A stretch of 64,000 nucleotides of DNA from Deltaproteobacteria bacterium (GTDB lineage Bacteria; Desulfobacterota; Syntrophobacteria; Syntrophobacterales; Syntrophobacteraceae). Location: contig JAAYVE010000056.1 in the NCBI GenBank assembly GCA_012517315.1, positions 17,072 to 81,071 of the forward strand. Direction: 5' to 3'. Of this stretch, positions 40,049 to 49,289 are shown piece after piece. The notes below the pieces were generated by a model that was given only the letters and a program-made list of their open reading frames with translations, searched no databases and had not been told where the DNA came from. The position numbers and the translations under genes are program-made. Every line of letters starts with the position of its first letter. The stretch's first letter is position 1.

Positions 40049-40252
40049 CTGCCGTACGTGAACATCAAGATCACACGGGAACACGTGACCGCGGAGAAGA
40101 AAGGAGAACTCATCCGCGGCGTCACCAAGCTGCTTCAGGACACCCTGGGGAAGAACCCCACCACGACGGTGGTGGTCATTGACGAGGTGGAAACAGACAA
40201 CTGGGGAATCTGGGGGGAAACGGTGACTGTCCGGAGAAAGCGCGGGGCATGA
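40049..40252 (+). CDS. 4-oxalocrotonate tautomerase family protein with apparent CTG start
   Basis: Small keto-enol tautomerase. Seen: PYVNIKITREHVTAEKKGEL, VTKLLQDTLGKNPTTTVVVI and NWGIWGE, a full 4-OT monomer. The family uses the N-terminal proline as catalytic base, so translation must begin one codon before PYVNI. That codon is CTG, and AGGAGGG sits four bases upstream of it. The only in-frame ATG/GTG starts are 22 codons upstream and would bury Pro1. I therefore call a CUG start and 66 mature residues. It converges on comEA with a six-base gap. Substrate unknown. Confidence 0.72.
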   Translation: MPYVNIKITREHVTAEKKGELIRGVTKLLQDTLGKNPTTTVVVIDEVETDNWGIWGETVTVRRKRGA

Positions 40253-40258
40253 CAGGAG

Positions 40259-40834
40259 TCAATCCTCCCCTTTGATTTCCAGGTAGTCTCTCCATTTCTC
40301 CACCGTTTTGCCTCCCACCCCCGGGATTCCCTTCAGGTCATCAAGGCTGTTCCAGGGAATCTGCTGTCTGCGGGAGACGATAGCCGCCGCCACATCCTTT
40401 TTCATGGCGGGGATCAGGGCGAGTTCCTCTTCCGTCGCTGTATTCACATCCAGCTTGTGGCCGAGGGCAAGCAGTGATCGTGCATCCATTCTCTCCAGGG
40501 TGAGCTGAATGCCCCCGTGAGCCTGCCGCACGACACACAACTGCCCCCCTGGGCGGAGTCTTCTACCCATCAACTCCAATGACCGGGCATCACCGTCTCC
40601 ACGGACACCGCCTGCGGCGCGGATGGCCGTTTCCACCGTCGCACTGTCCGGCGGGAGGGCATAGACCCCGGGTTGGACGACCTCCCCCTGGACGGAGACG
40701 ATGACAGGAGCGGGAGCCGGGGGGGCAGGGGGGGCATCTCGCCGGGAGAGCCTGAAGACGGACGCCACGAAGAGGGCTGCGGCGAGGATCGTGATGACCG
40801 TCCATTGTGAGGCGGGCACGTTTCGATTGAACAC
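40259..40834 (-). CDS. ComEA-like helix-hairpin-helix protein with SLBB domain
   Basis: Membrane-anchored DNA-binding protein related to the competence protein ComEA. Seen: N-terminal transmembrane helix VITILAAALFVASVF, a proline-rich spacer, an SLBB domain (VSVQGEVVQPGVYALPPDSA) and two C-terminal helix-hairpin-helix motifs, LDVNTATEEELALIPAMKKD and LDDLKGIPGVGGKTVEKW. It is 191 aa, GTG start directly after the cimA stop. Periplasmic DNA uptake or binding is the expected activity; no other competence genes are in the window, and its cotranscription with cimA appears incidental. Confidence 0.82.
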   Translation of the reverse strand: MFNRNVPASQWTVITILAAALFVASVFRLSRRDAPPAPPAPAPVIVSVQGEVVQPGVYALPPDSATVETAIRAAGGVRGDGDARSLELMGRRLRPGGQLCVVRQAHGGIQLTLERMDARSLLALGHKLDVNTATEEELALIPAMKKDVAAAIVSRRQQIPWNSLDDLKGIPGVGGKTVEKWRDYLEIKGED

Positions 40835-42418
40835 CTATTTCTGATTCTGCTTTTCGTCTTTGTACATCTTGTAGTTGATGCTGTCCACGAGCGCCTGCCA
40901 GCTGGCTTCCAGGATATCATGGGAGACCCCGACAGTCCCCCAGTGGTCGTTTTCGTCATGGGATTCGATGAGGACCCGGACTTTTGAAGCCGTCCCGTCC
41001 CGGCCGGGAAGGACACGTACCTTGTAATCGCTCAGTTCCATGCGCGTGAGCTGCGGGTAGAACTTTTCCAGCGCCTTGCGCAGTGCATTGTCGAGGGCGT
41101 TGACCGGTCCGTGTCCCAGTGCGGCCGTGTGCTCCATCTGGCCCCCCACCTTCACCTGGATAGTGGCCTCCGCCACGGGAGCAGCGTCTTCACTGGTCTT
41201 GTGGTCGATGACCCGAAAGCCTTCCAGTTCGAAATACCGCTTGCTCCTTCCCATGGCCTTGTTGATGAGCAGTTCGAAGCTCGCCTCGGCCGCTTCGAAT
41301 TGAAACCCCTGGTGCTCCAGTTCCTTCAGTTCCTCGAGCACCTGCATGGCAACGGGGTCTTTCTTGGAGAGGTTGAGACCGAACTCCTCCGCCTTGCGCT
41401 TGATGGCGGCGCGCCCGGAGAGATCGGAGATGAGCACCCGCCGGCGGTTCCCCACGAGGGCGGGGTCGATGTGTTCGTAAGTGAGAGGATTGCGTTCCAC
41501 GGCGCTGATGTGAACCCCGCCCTTGTGTGCGAACGCGCTTCGCCCGACAAAGGGTTGGTAACGATTGGAAGGAACGTTCGCCAACTCCAGGATGAAGCGG
41601 CTCACAGGGCGCAGTTTGGCCAGATTCTCCGGGGACATGCACGGAATTCCCATTTTCAGGCACAAATTGGGGATGATGGAGCACAGGTTTGCGTTCCCGC
41701 AACGCTCGCCCACGCCGTTGATGGTCCCCTGCACCTGGACGGCGCCCATTTCCACCGCCACGAGGCTGTTTCCCACCGCCAAGTCTCCGTCGTTGTGGAC
41801 ATGAATGCCCAGAGGAGCATGGGGAAAACGCTCCCTCACCGCCTGCATGCCTTCCCGAATGGCCGCGGGAAGACTTCCGCCGTTGGTGTCACACAGAATG
41901 AGGCAGTCGGCACCCCCTTCCAGGGCACTCTCCAGGGTGGCCAGTGCATAGCGGGGGTCATCCCGGAACCCGTCGAAGAAGTGTTCGGCATCGTAGAAAA
42001 GCTCCATGCACTGCGGTCGCAGAAAGGCGAGGCTCTCCTTGATAATCTGGAGGTTTCGGTCCAGGCCCACGCGTAGGGCCTCGCGAACATGCACAGGCCA
42101 TGACTTGCCGAATATGGTCACCACCGGGGTTTTCGCCTGTATCAAGGCACGGATGTTCTCGTCGGACTCCGCCAACCGGCTGGGATGGTGTGTGCTCCCG
42201 AAAGCGGCGATCCTTGCGTTCTTCAACTCGTAATTGCGGATTTCCTGGAAAAACCCCACATCCTTAGGGTTCGACCCTGGCCAACCGCCTTCGATATAAT
42301 GGATTCCCAGGTCATCCAGTTTGAGGGCGATCCGCACCTTGTCTTCCATCGAAAGGGAAAAATCCTCGGCTTGCGTGCCGTCCCTCAGGGTGGTGTCGTA
42401 AATCTTGACTTCTTGCAC
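40835..42418 (-). CDS. cimA: (R)-citramalate synthase
   Basis: Condenses pyruvate and acetyl-CoA to citramalate, opening the threonine-independent route to isoleucine. Seen: [72 protein letters not shown] and a C-terminal regulatory domain. The WPGSNPKD and ERCGNANL forms match the CimA/LeuA-like group rather than 2-isopropylmalate synthase. It is 527 aa from a GTG with AAAGG upstream; the frame is open further upstream but unlike the family. It follows lysC, so amino-acid genes are clustered. Confidence 0.9.
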   Translation of the reverse strand: MQEVKIYDTTLRDGTQAEDFSLSMEDKVRIALKLDDLGIHYIEGGWPGSNPKDVGFFQEIRNYELKNARIAAFGSTHHPSRLAESDENIRALIQAKTPVVTIFGKSWPVHVREALRVGLDRNLQIIKESLAFLRPQCMELFYDAEHFFDGFRDDPRYALATLESALEGGADCLILCDTNGGSLPAAIREGMQAVRERFPHAPLGIHVHNDGDLAVGNSLVAVEMGAVQVQGTINGVGERCGNANLCSIIPNLCLKMGIPCMSPENLAKLRPVSRFILELANVPSNRYQPFVGRSAFAHKGGVHISAVERNPLTYEHIDPALVGNRRRVLISDLSGRAAIKRKAEEFGLNLSKKDPVAMQVLEELKELEHQGFQFEAAEASFELLINKAMGRSKRYFELEGFRVIDHKTSEDAAPVAEATIQVKVGGQMEHTAALGHGPVNALDNALRKALEKFYPQLTRMELSDYKVRVLPGRDGTASKVRVLIESHDENDHWGTVGVSHDILEASWQALVDSINYKMYKDEKQNQK

Positions 42419-42536
42419 TGTGCAACCTTTCTTTCGGTGTTTTTCCAAATGGAGGACAAGGAGAGACAAGAAGAGGTGCCGCGGTGAACCTGAACGAGCA
42501 GAAGCCTTCTCCCGGGCGGGCGCCCGGACAAGGCCC

Positions 42537-43790
42537 CTAGAATTCCTCCCGGATGAGAATTCTCTCGTTTGGGGGCTTGTCCAACTGAAACGCGTCATGA
42601 AGCACGCGAACAGCCAGTTCCGTGTATTTCTCGTCGATGATGACGGAAATTTTGATCTCGGAGGTGCTGATCATCTTGATGTTGATGTTCTCCTTTGCGA
42701 GGGTGATGAACATCTTGCTGGCCACTCCACTGTGACTCCGCATACCCAGACCGATGAGAGAAATCTTGGAGATGTTGGGATTGCTATGCACCCGGCCAGC
42801 CCCAATCTCCATCCCCACTCTTTCAGCGATGCGCATCGTTTTCTCATAGTCTTTCTGGGGAACCGTAAAAGAGATGTTCGCTTTTCCCAGGACGCTTCCG
42901 CGCCCCTGGACGATAAGATCCACGTTCACGTCCTCCTCGGACAAGGGCTGGAAAAGCTTGGCGGCCATTCCGGGCTGATCGGGAACGTCGGTCAGGGTAA
43001 TGCGTGCTTCGTTTCGATTGTAGGTGATTCCGGAAACCACCACCTTTTCCATTTCTTCATCCTCCTTGGTGACCAGGGTACCGGGGGCATCAGTGAACGA
43101 TGAAAGCACCATGATGGGGACATTGAACTTCATTCCGAACTCCACGGAACGCAAGTGGAGGACCTTGGCGCCCGTGCTGGCCATCTCCAGCATCTCCTCG
43201 AAACTGATCTTTTCGAGTTTCCTCGCTTTGGAGTAGATGTTGGGATCCGTGGTGAAAACCCCTTCGACGTCGGTGTAGATCTCGCATACCTCGGCACCCA
43301 GCGCCGCCGCCAGGGCAACCGCCGACGTGTCCGAACCGCCTCTCCCCAGGGTGGTGATATTCCCCTCGTCGTCGTATCCCTGAAAACCGGCCACCACAAC
43401 GATTTTGCCTTCCCTCAGCCGTTCCATGATCGGAAGGGTCTCGATCCAGCTGATGCGGGCCTCCCCGTGATGGTGATCCGTGATGATCCCGGCCTGGTAT
43501 CCCGTCATGGAGACCGCTTCGGCCCCCAATCCTTTCACGGCCATGCTGAAGAGGGCGATGGTGATCTGTTCCCCCGTGGCCAGCAATACGTCCAACTCCC
43601 GCGGATCGGGGTTTGGACTCATTTCCCGGGCAAGCGCCAGGAGACGGTCAGTGTCACCCGCCCGGGCAGACAGGACCACCACCAGGTCGTCCCCCGCCCT
43701 CCGCCGTTCCACCACTCGGTGGGCCACAGATTGAATCCTTTCGACGTTTGCTACGGAAGTCCCGCCATATTTCTGAACGATCAATGCCAT
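42537..43790 (-). CDS. lysC: Aspartate kinase
   Basis: Phosphorylates aspartate, the first step toward lysine, threonine and methionine. Seen: [40 protein letters not shown], and [20 protein letters not shown] in the kinase domain, then two C-terminal ACT regions ([39 protein letters not shown]) that mediate feedback control. It is 417 aa, the monofunctional size. GTAGGAG precedes the ATG. I looked for a lysine riboswitch upstream and did not recognise one. Confidence 0.95.
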   Translation of the reverse strand: MALIVQKYGGTSVANVERIQSVAHRVVERRRAGDDLVVVLSARAGDTDRLLALAREMSPNPDPRELDVLLATGEQITIALFSMAVKGLGAEAVSMTGYQAGIITDHHHGEARISWIETLPIMERLREGKIVVVAGFQGYDDEGNITTLGRGGSDTSAVALAAALGAEVCEIYTDVEGVFTTDPNIYSKARKLEKISFEEMLEMASTGAKVLHLRSVEFGMKFNVPIMVLSSFTDAPGTLVTKEDEEMEKVVVSGITYNRNEARITLTDVPDQPGMAAKLFQPLSEEDVNVDLIVQGRGSVLGKANISFTVPQKDYEKTMRIAERVGMEIGAGRVHSNPNISKISLIGLGMRSHSGVASKMFITLAKENINIKMISTSEIKISVIIDEKYTELAVRVLHDAFQLDKPPNERILIREEF

Positions 43791-43888
43791 GTAGTGACGC
43801 TCCTACAATCAACCGGCGTATGGACACACGGCCTTGAGTCACCGGGGCCGGGGAACTCAAACAAGGTTTTCCCCTCAAGAACCGCGCG

Positions 43889-43912
43889 CTTCTGCTCCCA
43901 TCGAAGCAGAAG
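43889..43912. repeat. Inverted repeat in the lysC leader/upstream region
   Basis: Perfect eight-base arms CTTCTGCT and AGCAGAAG separated by eight bases, about 100 bases upstream of the lysC start. Could be an operator or a leader hairpin for lysC. Confidence 0.35.
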
Positions 43913-44210
43913 TGAGTTTTCTTATCACACATGCAGGGATGAAGTGTAGTTCATTTTTCGCCTCTTCTCCCCGTGACGGCATTTCCACTCCAATTGCAAC
44001 TGATCGTAAACATGAGACATTGATGGGAAAAGGCGGATGTGGTATCCTCCGTGTCCAGAAGAGTTGGCTTCTCCCGTGGGAGCCTTTGAGGGCATCACTG
44101 TCCCTGCCTTGGGCAGCGCCGGGCTGAGCTTCCCCGTCTTCAGAACCGGCGAGAGGAGAACGGCAGGTGTGGGCCTCGAGTCTCCTTCCACACACGAGAG
44201 GTGTCGTCTC

Positions 44211-44318
44211 ATGAACTGGGATACCGAAGGCTTTCTCATTTCAGGAGAGATTGCGACAAAGGAGGTGATGTTCAGGGAGGCCGAAATGCAGTCTCTCACA
44301 CGCAAGGGATCACGATGA
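44211..44318 (+). CDS. Possible small ORF upstream of the transporter
   Basis: A 35-codon frame beginning ATGAACTGGGATACC after GAGAGG, product MNWDTEGFLISGEIATKEV followed by 16 more residues. It overlaps a second 33-codon frame (44315-44416) by ATGA. No family recognised; it could be a leader peptide or chance. Confidence 0.2.
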   Translation: MNWDTEGFLISGEIATKEVMFREAEMQSLTRKGSR

Positions 44319-44435
44319 AGTTTCCTTCAGGAAGAATGGGGTCTGGCACCGGGCTGCCTTCTTTTGAAAAGGCCCGTCTACCGCAGATTGATGGGGCAAA
44401 ATCATTCCCTTCATAGATCTCCAGGAGGAAAGGGT

Positions 44436-46196
44436 ATGGCTGCAAACGAGGTAAAAGGAACGAAAGAACCGGATTACGTAGTGATTGAGAGCGGCAAGAC
44501 CACTCTCAGGGATCTTTACACCAAGGAAGATTGGATGGCCATTTGGCTGGGTTTCGCCCTGCTCATCGCAGGTCTTCTCCTCTTTCTCCCCCGTCCTCCC
44601 GCAAAAATGGACGAGAACCTGGCCAAGTACAACGCAACCATGAAGGAAGAGGCCGCCAAGGCCCCGTTCAAGACCATCGCCTGGAATCAGGCCTCAGCGG
44701 CGAAAAAGGGTATCCGTGCGACAAATCAGGATTTTGCTAAGGCCATTAAGGAATACCTGGAAGCCCCCAGTGACTGGAGCGTGAACCCGCTGGATGCTCT
44801 TTACAGGAGTAAGGCCACAGCCGAAGCCATGAACGCCAAAGGAGAGGAAGCCTATAAGAAGGTGAAGGAAGCCGAAGAAGCGGCTCTCGCCAAGGCCAAG
44901 GCCTCGGAGGAAGCGGCGGCGGCGGCCGCTTTCAAGGACGAAGCACTGAACAAGCAGGCGGAATCGGACATCAAGGCCTGGCTTGCCGCCAAAGACAAGA
45001 CGTCCAAGGCCAAAAGGAAAGTCTCCAACAAGCCGTATAACAGGTTTCCTTATCTCCTGGGGCTTGCCGTTGCTCTGGCCTTCTTTTTCGGCATCGGACG
45101 CGCCGTCATGGGCGACTCCTTCATCCGATTTTTCGTCGGTTTCTTTTTTGTTTTCATCCTTGCGGTACTCGCTTACATGGGAGAGACACAGGCCACCATG
45201 AAACACTGGGGGTTCGGCTTTCCTTTGTGGGCCATCGTCTTCGGCATGCTCATCAGCAACACCATAGGCACACCCCGGTGGGTCGAACCCGCCGTGCAGA
45301 CCGAATACTACATCAAGACAGGTCTGGTCCTGCTGGGAGCCGAAATCCTTTTCAACAAGATCCTCGCCATCGGAAAGCCGGGGATCTTCATCGCCTGGAT
45401 CTGCACGCCCATCACCCTCATCGTGACCTACTGGTTCGGCCAGAGAGTGCTCAAAATAGCCTCCAAGACCTTGAACATCACCATCTCGGCGGACATGTCC
45501 GTGTGCGGTGTTTCGGCGGCCATCGCCACAGCCGCCGCGTGCAGGGCGAAGAAAGAAGAGCTGACCCTTGCCATCGGACTCTCCATGGTGTTCACTGCCG
45601 TGTGCATGGTGGGCCAGCCGGCGGTGGCTCGTCTCGTGGGAATGCCTGAAATCCTGGCAGGAGCCTGGATGGGCAGCACCATCGACTCCACGGGTGCGGT
45701 GGCAGCCGCCGGTGCGTTTTACGGGGAGAAAGCCCTCTACGTGGCGGCGACCATCAAAATGATTCAGAACGTCCTCATCGGGGTGACAGCCTTCGGCGTC
45801 GCCGTCTACTGGTGTGCACGTGTGGAATGCGCTCCGGGGCAGCGGGTGAGCTGGTGGGAGATCTGGTACCGTTTCCCCAAGTTTGTCATTGGCTTCATGC
45901 TGGCATCCATCTTCTTTTCCATTCTGGACCAGAGCATGGGCAAAGACTACAGCGCGGTGATGATCGACCACGGCGTTTTGCGGGGATTCACGCGATTGGC
46001 CCGGGAATGGTTCTTCGCCCTGGCCTTCACGTCCATCGGCCTCGAGACCAATTTCCGGGAATTCAAACCGTATTTCAAGGGGGGCAAGCCCATCACCCTC
46101 TATATCTTCGGCCAGTCGCTGCAGCTGGGAATGACTTTGCTCGTCGCTTACATCATGTTCTACATTATTTTTACGGAGGTCACCAAGAATCTCTAG
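44436..46196 (+). CDS. YeiH-family putative sulfate/sulfur-compound exporter with long coiled-coil insertion
   Basis: Polytopic inner-membrane transporter of the YeiH/UPF0324 (putative sulfate exporter) family. Seen: one N-terminal membrane helix (about 34-55), a 150-residue Ala/Lys/Glu-rich helical segment (56-203), then the family core from about 204, with NTIGTPRWVEPAVQTEYYIK, TGLVLLGAEILFNKILAIGK, SADMSVCGVSAAIATAAACR and GSTIDSTGAVAAAGAFYGEK. At 586 aa it is far longer than the roughly 340-aa usual members because of the insertion. The ATG follows AGGAGG. A small membrane protein gene starts four bases after its stop. Substrate unknown. Confidence 0.82.
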   Translation: MAANEVKGTKEPDYVVIESGKTTLRDLYTKEDWMAIWLGFALLIAGLLLFLPRPPAKMDENLAKYNATMKEEAAKAPFKTIAWNQASAAKKGIRATNQDFAKAIKEYLEAPSDWSVNPLDALYRSKATAEAMNAKGEEAYKKVKEAEEAALAKAKASEEAAAAAAFKDEALNKQAESDIKAWLAAKDKTSKAKRKVSNKPYNRFPYLLGLAVALAFFFGIGRAVMGDSFIRFFVGFFFVFILAVLAYMGETQATMKHWGFGFPLWAIVFGMLISNTIGTPRWVEPAVQTEYYIKTGLVLLGAEILFNKILAIGKPGIFIAWICTPITLIVTYWFGQRVLKIASKTLNITISADMSVCGVSAAIATAAACRAKKEELTLAIGLSMVFTAVCMVGQPAVARLVGMPEILAGAWMGSTIDSTGAVAAAGAFYGEKALYVAATIKMIQNVLIGVTAFGVAVYWCARVECAPGQRVSWWEIWYRFPKFVIGFMLASIFFSILDQSMGKDYSAVMIDHGVLRGFTRLAREWFFALAFTSIGLETNFREFKPYFKGGKPITLYIFGQSLQLGMTLLVAYIMFYIIFTEVTKNL

Positions 46197-46200
46197 TCCC

Positions 46201-46509
46201 ATGGAAACGCGGCATTTTCACAACCGGCGTACAGTGTGCGGGTCTCGCCCTTCGGACCCGCACCAAGGCGTACATCCTTGGCTGAAGCTCCTTCTGGGCG
46301 TCCTTCTCATCGGGATCTTCATGTTTGCCCTGATGCCCTTGGCCGGTTACCTGCCTGGGGCGGTCACCATGGGCAGGGTCATCGACGAGCGCGACCTCAG
46401 GGCGACAGCCATCTATTACACAGACCTGGAAGAGTCTGCCGAGGGAGCTGAGACCATTCGGGACAGTCTCGCCTATCCTCCTCGAGAAATGGAAAGGGGC
46501 GAACCGTAA
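46201..46509 (+). CDS. Small single-pass membrane protein downstream of the transporter
   Basis: A 102-aa protein I do not recognise. It has a basic N-terminal tail with several histidines, one membrane segment (LLLGVLLIGIFMFALMPLAGYL) and an acidic C-terminal tail rich in glutamate. It starts four bases after the YeiH-like transporter and is presumably co-translated with it, which suggests an accessory subunit. Confidence 0.6.
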   Translation: METRHFHNRRTVCGSRPSDPHQGVHPWLKLLLGVLLIGIFMFALMPLAGYLPGAVTMGRVIDERDLRATAIYYTDLEESAEGAETIRDSLAYPPREMERGEP

Positions 46510-46609
46510 CCCCGGGCCCATGAGGCTCGGCGAGTTGCTTCTCCCTTCATGATCCATCGTGGGCCGCATTTGCCTGGCCCCCTCTTCCCTTGCCGGAAAA
46601 GGAACCCCC

Positions 46610-48193
46610 ATGAAGATTCTTTTCATTTACCCCAAAGTCGCTGAAACCTTCTGGAGCTTCAAGCACGCCCTGCGGGTGGTACGCCGAAAGTCTGCATTTC
46701 CTCCTCTGGGTGCACTCACTGTTGCGGCCATGCTGCCGCAGGAATGGGAAAAGCGCCTCGTGGATCTCAACGTGCGCGATTTGACGGATGCCGACCTCCG
46801 GTGGGCGGACTACGCGTTCATCAGCGCCATGATCGCTCAGAAGGAATCCACGAGGGACGTTATCGACCGGTGCATGCATCTAGGCGTCAAAACCGTTTGC
46901 GGTGGGCCCCTATTCAATTCCTACCGGGAAGACTATCCTGACGTGGACCACTTGGTGCTCGGGGAAGGGGAAACCTCCGTGGGTCAGTTGGCGAAGGACC
47001 TGTCGCATGGTTGCGCGCAAAGGGTGTACGAACCGGGGCCCCACCCGCCTCTCACCGATGTGCCCATTCCCCTTTGGGACCTCATCAACATGAACGATTA
47101 CGTCACAATGAGTGTCCAGTATTCCCGAGGGTGCCCGTTCGACTGCGAGTTCTGCGACATCATCGTCATGAATGGGCGGGTGCCGAGAACCAAATCGGAC
47201 GGACAGATGCTGCTGGAGCTGGACGCCCTCTACAGCAGGGGCTGGAGAGGTTCCGTCTTCATTGTCGACGACAACTTCATCGGAAACAAGAAAAGGGTGA
47301 AGAGCCTTCTCCGGAATATCATCCTCTGGCAGGAAAAACGCCCCCGGCGTTTGACGTTTTTCACCGAAGCCTCCGTCGATCTCGCGGAGGATGAAGAACT
47401 CATGAACCTCATGGTGGCTGCGGGTTTCAACAAGGTGTTTCTTGGCATCGAGACCCCGTCGGAGGAGAGCCTCAGGGAGTGTGGAAAATCACAGAACCTC
47501 AGGCGAAGCCTCTCGGAATCGGTGCGCATCATTCAGAGTCACGGCCTGGCGGTCATGGGCGGCTTCATCATCGGCTTCGACAACGACCCTCCGGACATTT
47601 TCCAGAGGCAGGTAAACTTCATTCAGAACAACGGCATCGTCACGGCCATGATCGGCCTGCTCACCGCTATTCCAGGAACACGCCTCTACAAGCGCTTGGA
47701 GAATGAAGGGCGCCTTCTCTTCAAACCCTCCGGGAACAACACGGACATCAAGGGGAGCCTCAATTTCATCCCCAAAATGGACCGTCAGACAATCGTCAAA
47801 GGGTATGAGTGGGTCATGAACTCCATTTACTCCCCGGAGATGTACTACACCAGGATCCTTGAATTCTTGAGGCATTACCGGCCCGCGAACCAGGCTTGCC
47901 TCGAATCCAACGATTTTTTCACCTTTTTGCGCTCCCTCTGGTATCTTGGAATCGCTGATCAAACGGGAAGCAGCAAGTATTACTGGCGCCTGATCAAAGA
48001 ATCCCTTTCCCGTTACCGTAAGTCGTTCACCGAAACCGTCACGGTCGCCATCTACGGGTACCATTTTCGGAACCTGTTTTACAAGAAGTGGATTCCCCTG
48101 GATTGGGAAGCGTGGCTGAACTGGGGAGAACGGAACTCTACCGGCTTGATCCTGGGGCAGGGCCAAAGGCTTCAGTCCGGGTCGGAGTGCTGA
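46610..48193 (+). CDS. B12-binding radical SAM enzyme with DUF4070-like C-terminus
   Basis: Cobalamin-dependent radical SAM protein. Seen: N-terminal B12-binding Rossmann part (ILFIYPKVAETFWSFKHALR, PPLGALTVAAMLPQEWE, VVCGGPLFNS-like strand order), the [4Fe-4S]-SAM motif SRGCPFDCEFCDIIVMNG, VDDNFIGNKKR, and a C-terminal region with IPGTRLYKRLENEGRL typical of the DUF4070 group, which includes hopanoid methylases and other lipid or cofactor modifying enzymes. It is 527 aa, ATG after AAAAGGAA. No hopanoid genes are nearby, so the substrate is open. It has no tight operon partners. Confidence 0.85.
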   Translation: MKILFIYPKVAETFWSFKHALRVVRRKSAFPPLGALTVAAMLPQEWEKRLVDLNVRDLTDADLRWADYAFISAMIAQKESTRDVIDRCMHLGVKTVCGGPLFNSYREDYPDVDHLVLGEGETSVGQLAKDLSHGCAQRVYEPGPHPPLTDVPIPLWDLINMNDYVTMSVQYSRGCPFDCEFCDIIVMNGRVPRTKSDGQMLLELDALYSRGWRGSVFIVDDNFIGNKKRVKSLLRNIILWQEKRPRRLTFFTEASVDLAEDEELMNLMVAAGFNKVFLGIETPSEESLRECGKSQNLRRSLSESVRIIQSHGLAVMGGFIIGFDNDPPDIFQRQVNFIQNNGIVTAMIGLLTAIPGTRLYKRLENEGRLLFKPSGNNTDIKGSLNFIPKMDRQTIVKGYEWVMNSIYSPEMYYTRILEFLRHYRPANQACLESNDFFTFLRSLWYLGIADQTGSSKYYWRLIKESLSRYRKSFTETVTVAIYGYHFRNLFYKKWIPLDWEAWLNWGERNSTGLILGQGQRLQSGSEC

Positions 48194-48388
48194 GGAGATA
48201 AGAAGGCACGAAGGAAAGCCTTCCCCTCTGCCGGTAGATCTGGGCGACACGCTGTCATGCCGGTGCAGGTGACTTTCCGTGTCTTTTTTCCTGCGGACGG
48301 CCACAGAGCGTTCGAGGAATCCGAGCCAGCCGGCTTCCATTTCGCCGGTGAGGCACGTCAACTTCAATCCCCGTGAAAAGGAGGAGTT

Positions 48389-48700
48389 ATGGTGGATTAC
48401 GTGGAGGACACTTCCGTTACACGTAAACAGGTCGGCATACGTTTGCTTTACACGCTGCTTTTTCTCATCATCTTCGAAGTATTGAAGCTGATCATCCAGA
48501 TCACCGTCTTGTTCCAGTTCGTGTATCTGCTCATCACCAAGGACTACATCAAGCCTCTGAGAAGATTCTCGGACAGGCTTTCAACCTACGCATACAAGGT
48601 CATCCGCTACGTGACCCTGAATGAGAATCAACGGCCTTTCCCGTTTGCAGATTTTCCAGCAGAGGCGGAGCAGGCGGAAGAGACCGTTCGATTCGAATGA
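48389..48700 (+). CDS. DUF4389 membrane protein
   Basis: A 103-aa protein of the DUF4389 family, function unknown. Seen: a long hydrophobic helix pair LLYTLLFLIIFEVLKLIIQI and TVLFQFVYLLITKDYIKPLR, then the family ending YAYKVIRYVTLNENQRPFPF. AAGGAGGAG lies just before the ATG. It follows the radical SAM gene by 195 bases and ends facing tsaE. Confidence 0.8.
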   Translation: MVDYVEDTSVTRKQVGIRLLYTLLFLIIFEVLKLIIQITVLFQFVYLLITKDYIKPLRRFSDRLSTYAYKVIRYVTLNENQRPFPFADFPAEAEQAEETVRFE

Positions 48701-48788
48701 TGGGGGCACTTGATTCGGTCCAGCCGGCGTGAGAATTCCTCCTGCCCGTCAAGCCGAGGCGAATGGGCGGGAGGAACTCAACTCTCCT

Positions 48789-49289
48789 TCACACTGAAGG
48801 GATCGGGCGCTTTTCCTGGCATCTGTCCGCCCATCTCTCCAGTCTTCCCTCCTGCCTTTCGCCATGGCCTTCCAATTGGATGGTCCGGTTTTCATCCCCT
48901 GTCACAACGATACGGACATCCCAGCGTTCCCGCGGCAACTGGTCTCCCAGACGATCCGGCCATTCAATGACGGCAACACCTCCTCCGAAGAGGCACTCTT
49001 TCCACGGCAGCGTCTCCAGTTCATCGGGATGGGAAATCCGGTAGAGATCCAGGTGGTAGAGGTGGAGACGTCCGTCGTATTCGTTGATGAACGTGAAGGT
49101 GGGACTGGTGATGGGTATGTGGGCAGGAATTCCGAGACCCCGGGCGACCCCGCGGGTGAGCAGGGTCTTTCCCGCACCCAGTTCACCCCACAGGGCGAGG
49201 ATATCCCCTGCTTCGCAGAGTTCTCCCATGGCCACCCCCATGCGGAAGGTGTCGTGCTCATTGTCAGTGTAAAGCGTCACAACCCGCAT
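48789..49289 (-). CDS. tsaE: tRNA threonylcarbamoyladenosine biosynthesis ATPase TsaE
   Basis: ATPase of the TsaB-TsaD-TsaE complex that makes t6A37 on ANN-decoding tRNAs. Seen: Walker A GELGAGKTLLTRGVARGLG, the SPTFTFINEYDG switch, YHLDLYRISHPDELE and VAVIEWPDRLG. It is 166 aa and complete. It overlaps the end of the NAD(P)H-hydrate repair gene by 13 bases, as commonly seen in this operon. Confidence 0.95.
   Translation of the reverse strand: MRVVTLYTDNEHDTFRMGVAMGELCEAGDILALWGELGAGKTLLTRGVARGLGIPAHIPITSPTFTFINEYDGRLHLYHLDLYRISHPDELETLPWKECLFGGGVAVIEWPDRLGDQLPRERWDVRIVVTGDENRTIQLEGHGERQEGRLERWADRCQEKRPIPSV

Larger units (their letters stand above)
43791..44435. other. Divergent intergenic region between lysC and the YeiH-like transporter
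   Basis: About 645 bases. It includes an eight-base-pair hairpin CTTCTGCT/AGCAGAAG at 43889-43912 and, from 44211, two short overlapping frames (35 and 33 codons) with an AAAGGAGGTGATG block at 44258-44270. No riboswitch class was recognised and no promoter is convincing. Confidence 0.45.

Noticed and set aside
39983..40252. Longer tautomerase starting at 39983
   Set aside because: The 22-residue N-terminal addition is unlike the family and would bury the catalytic proline; the internal CTG has the better ribosome-binding site.
43791..44200. Lysine or other metabolite riboswitch upstream of lysC
   Set aside because: Only an isolated eight-base-pair hairpin is seen; none of the conserved lysine-riboswitch core was found by eye. 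A covariance-model search would decide.
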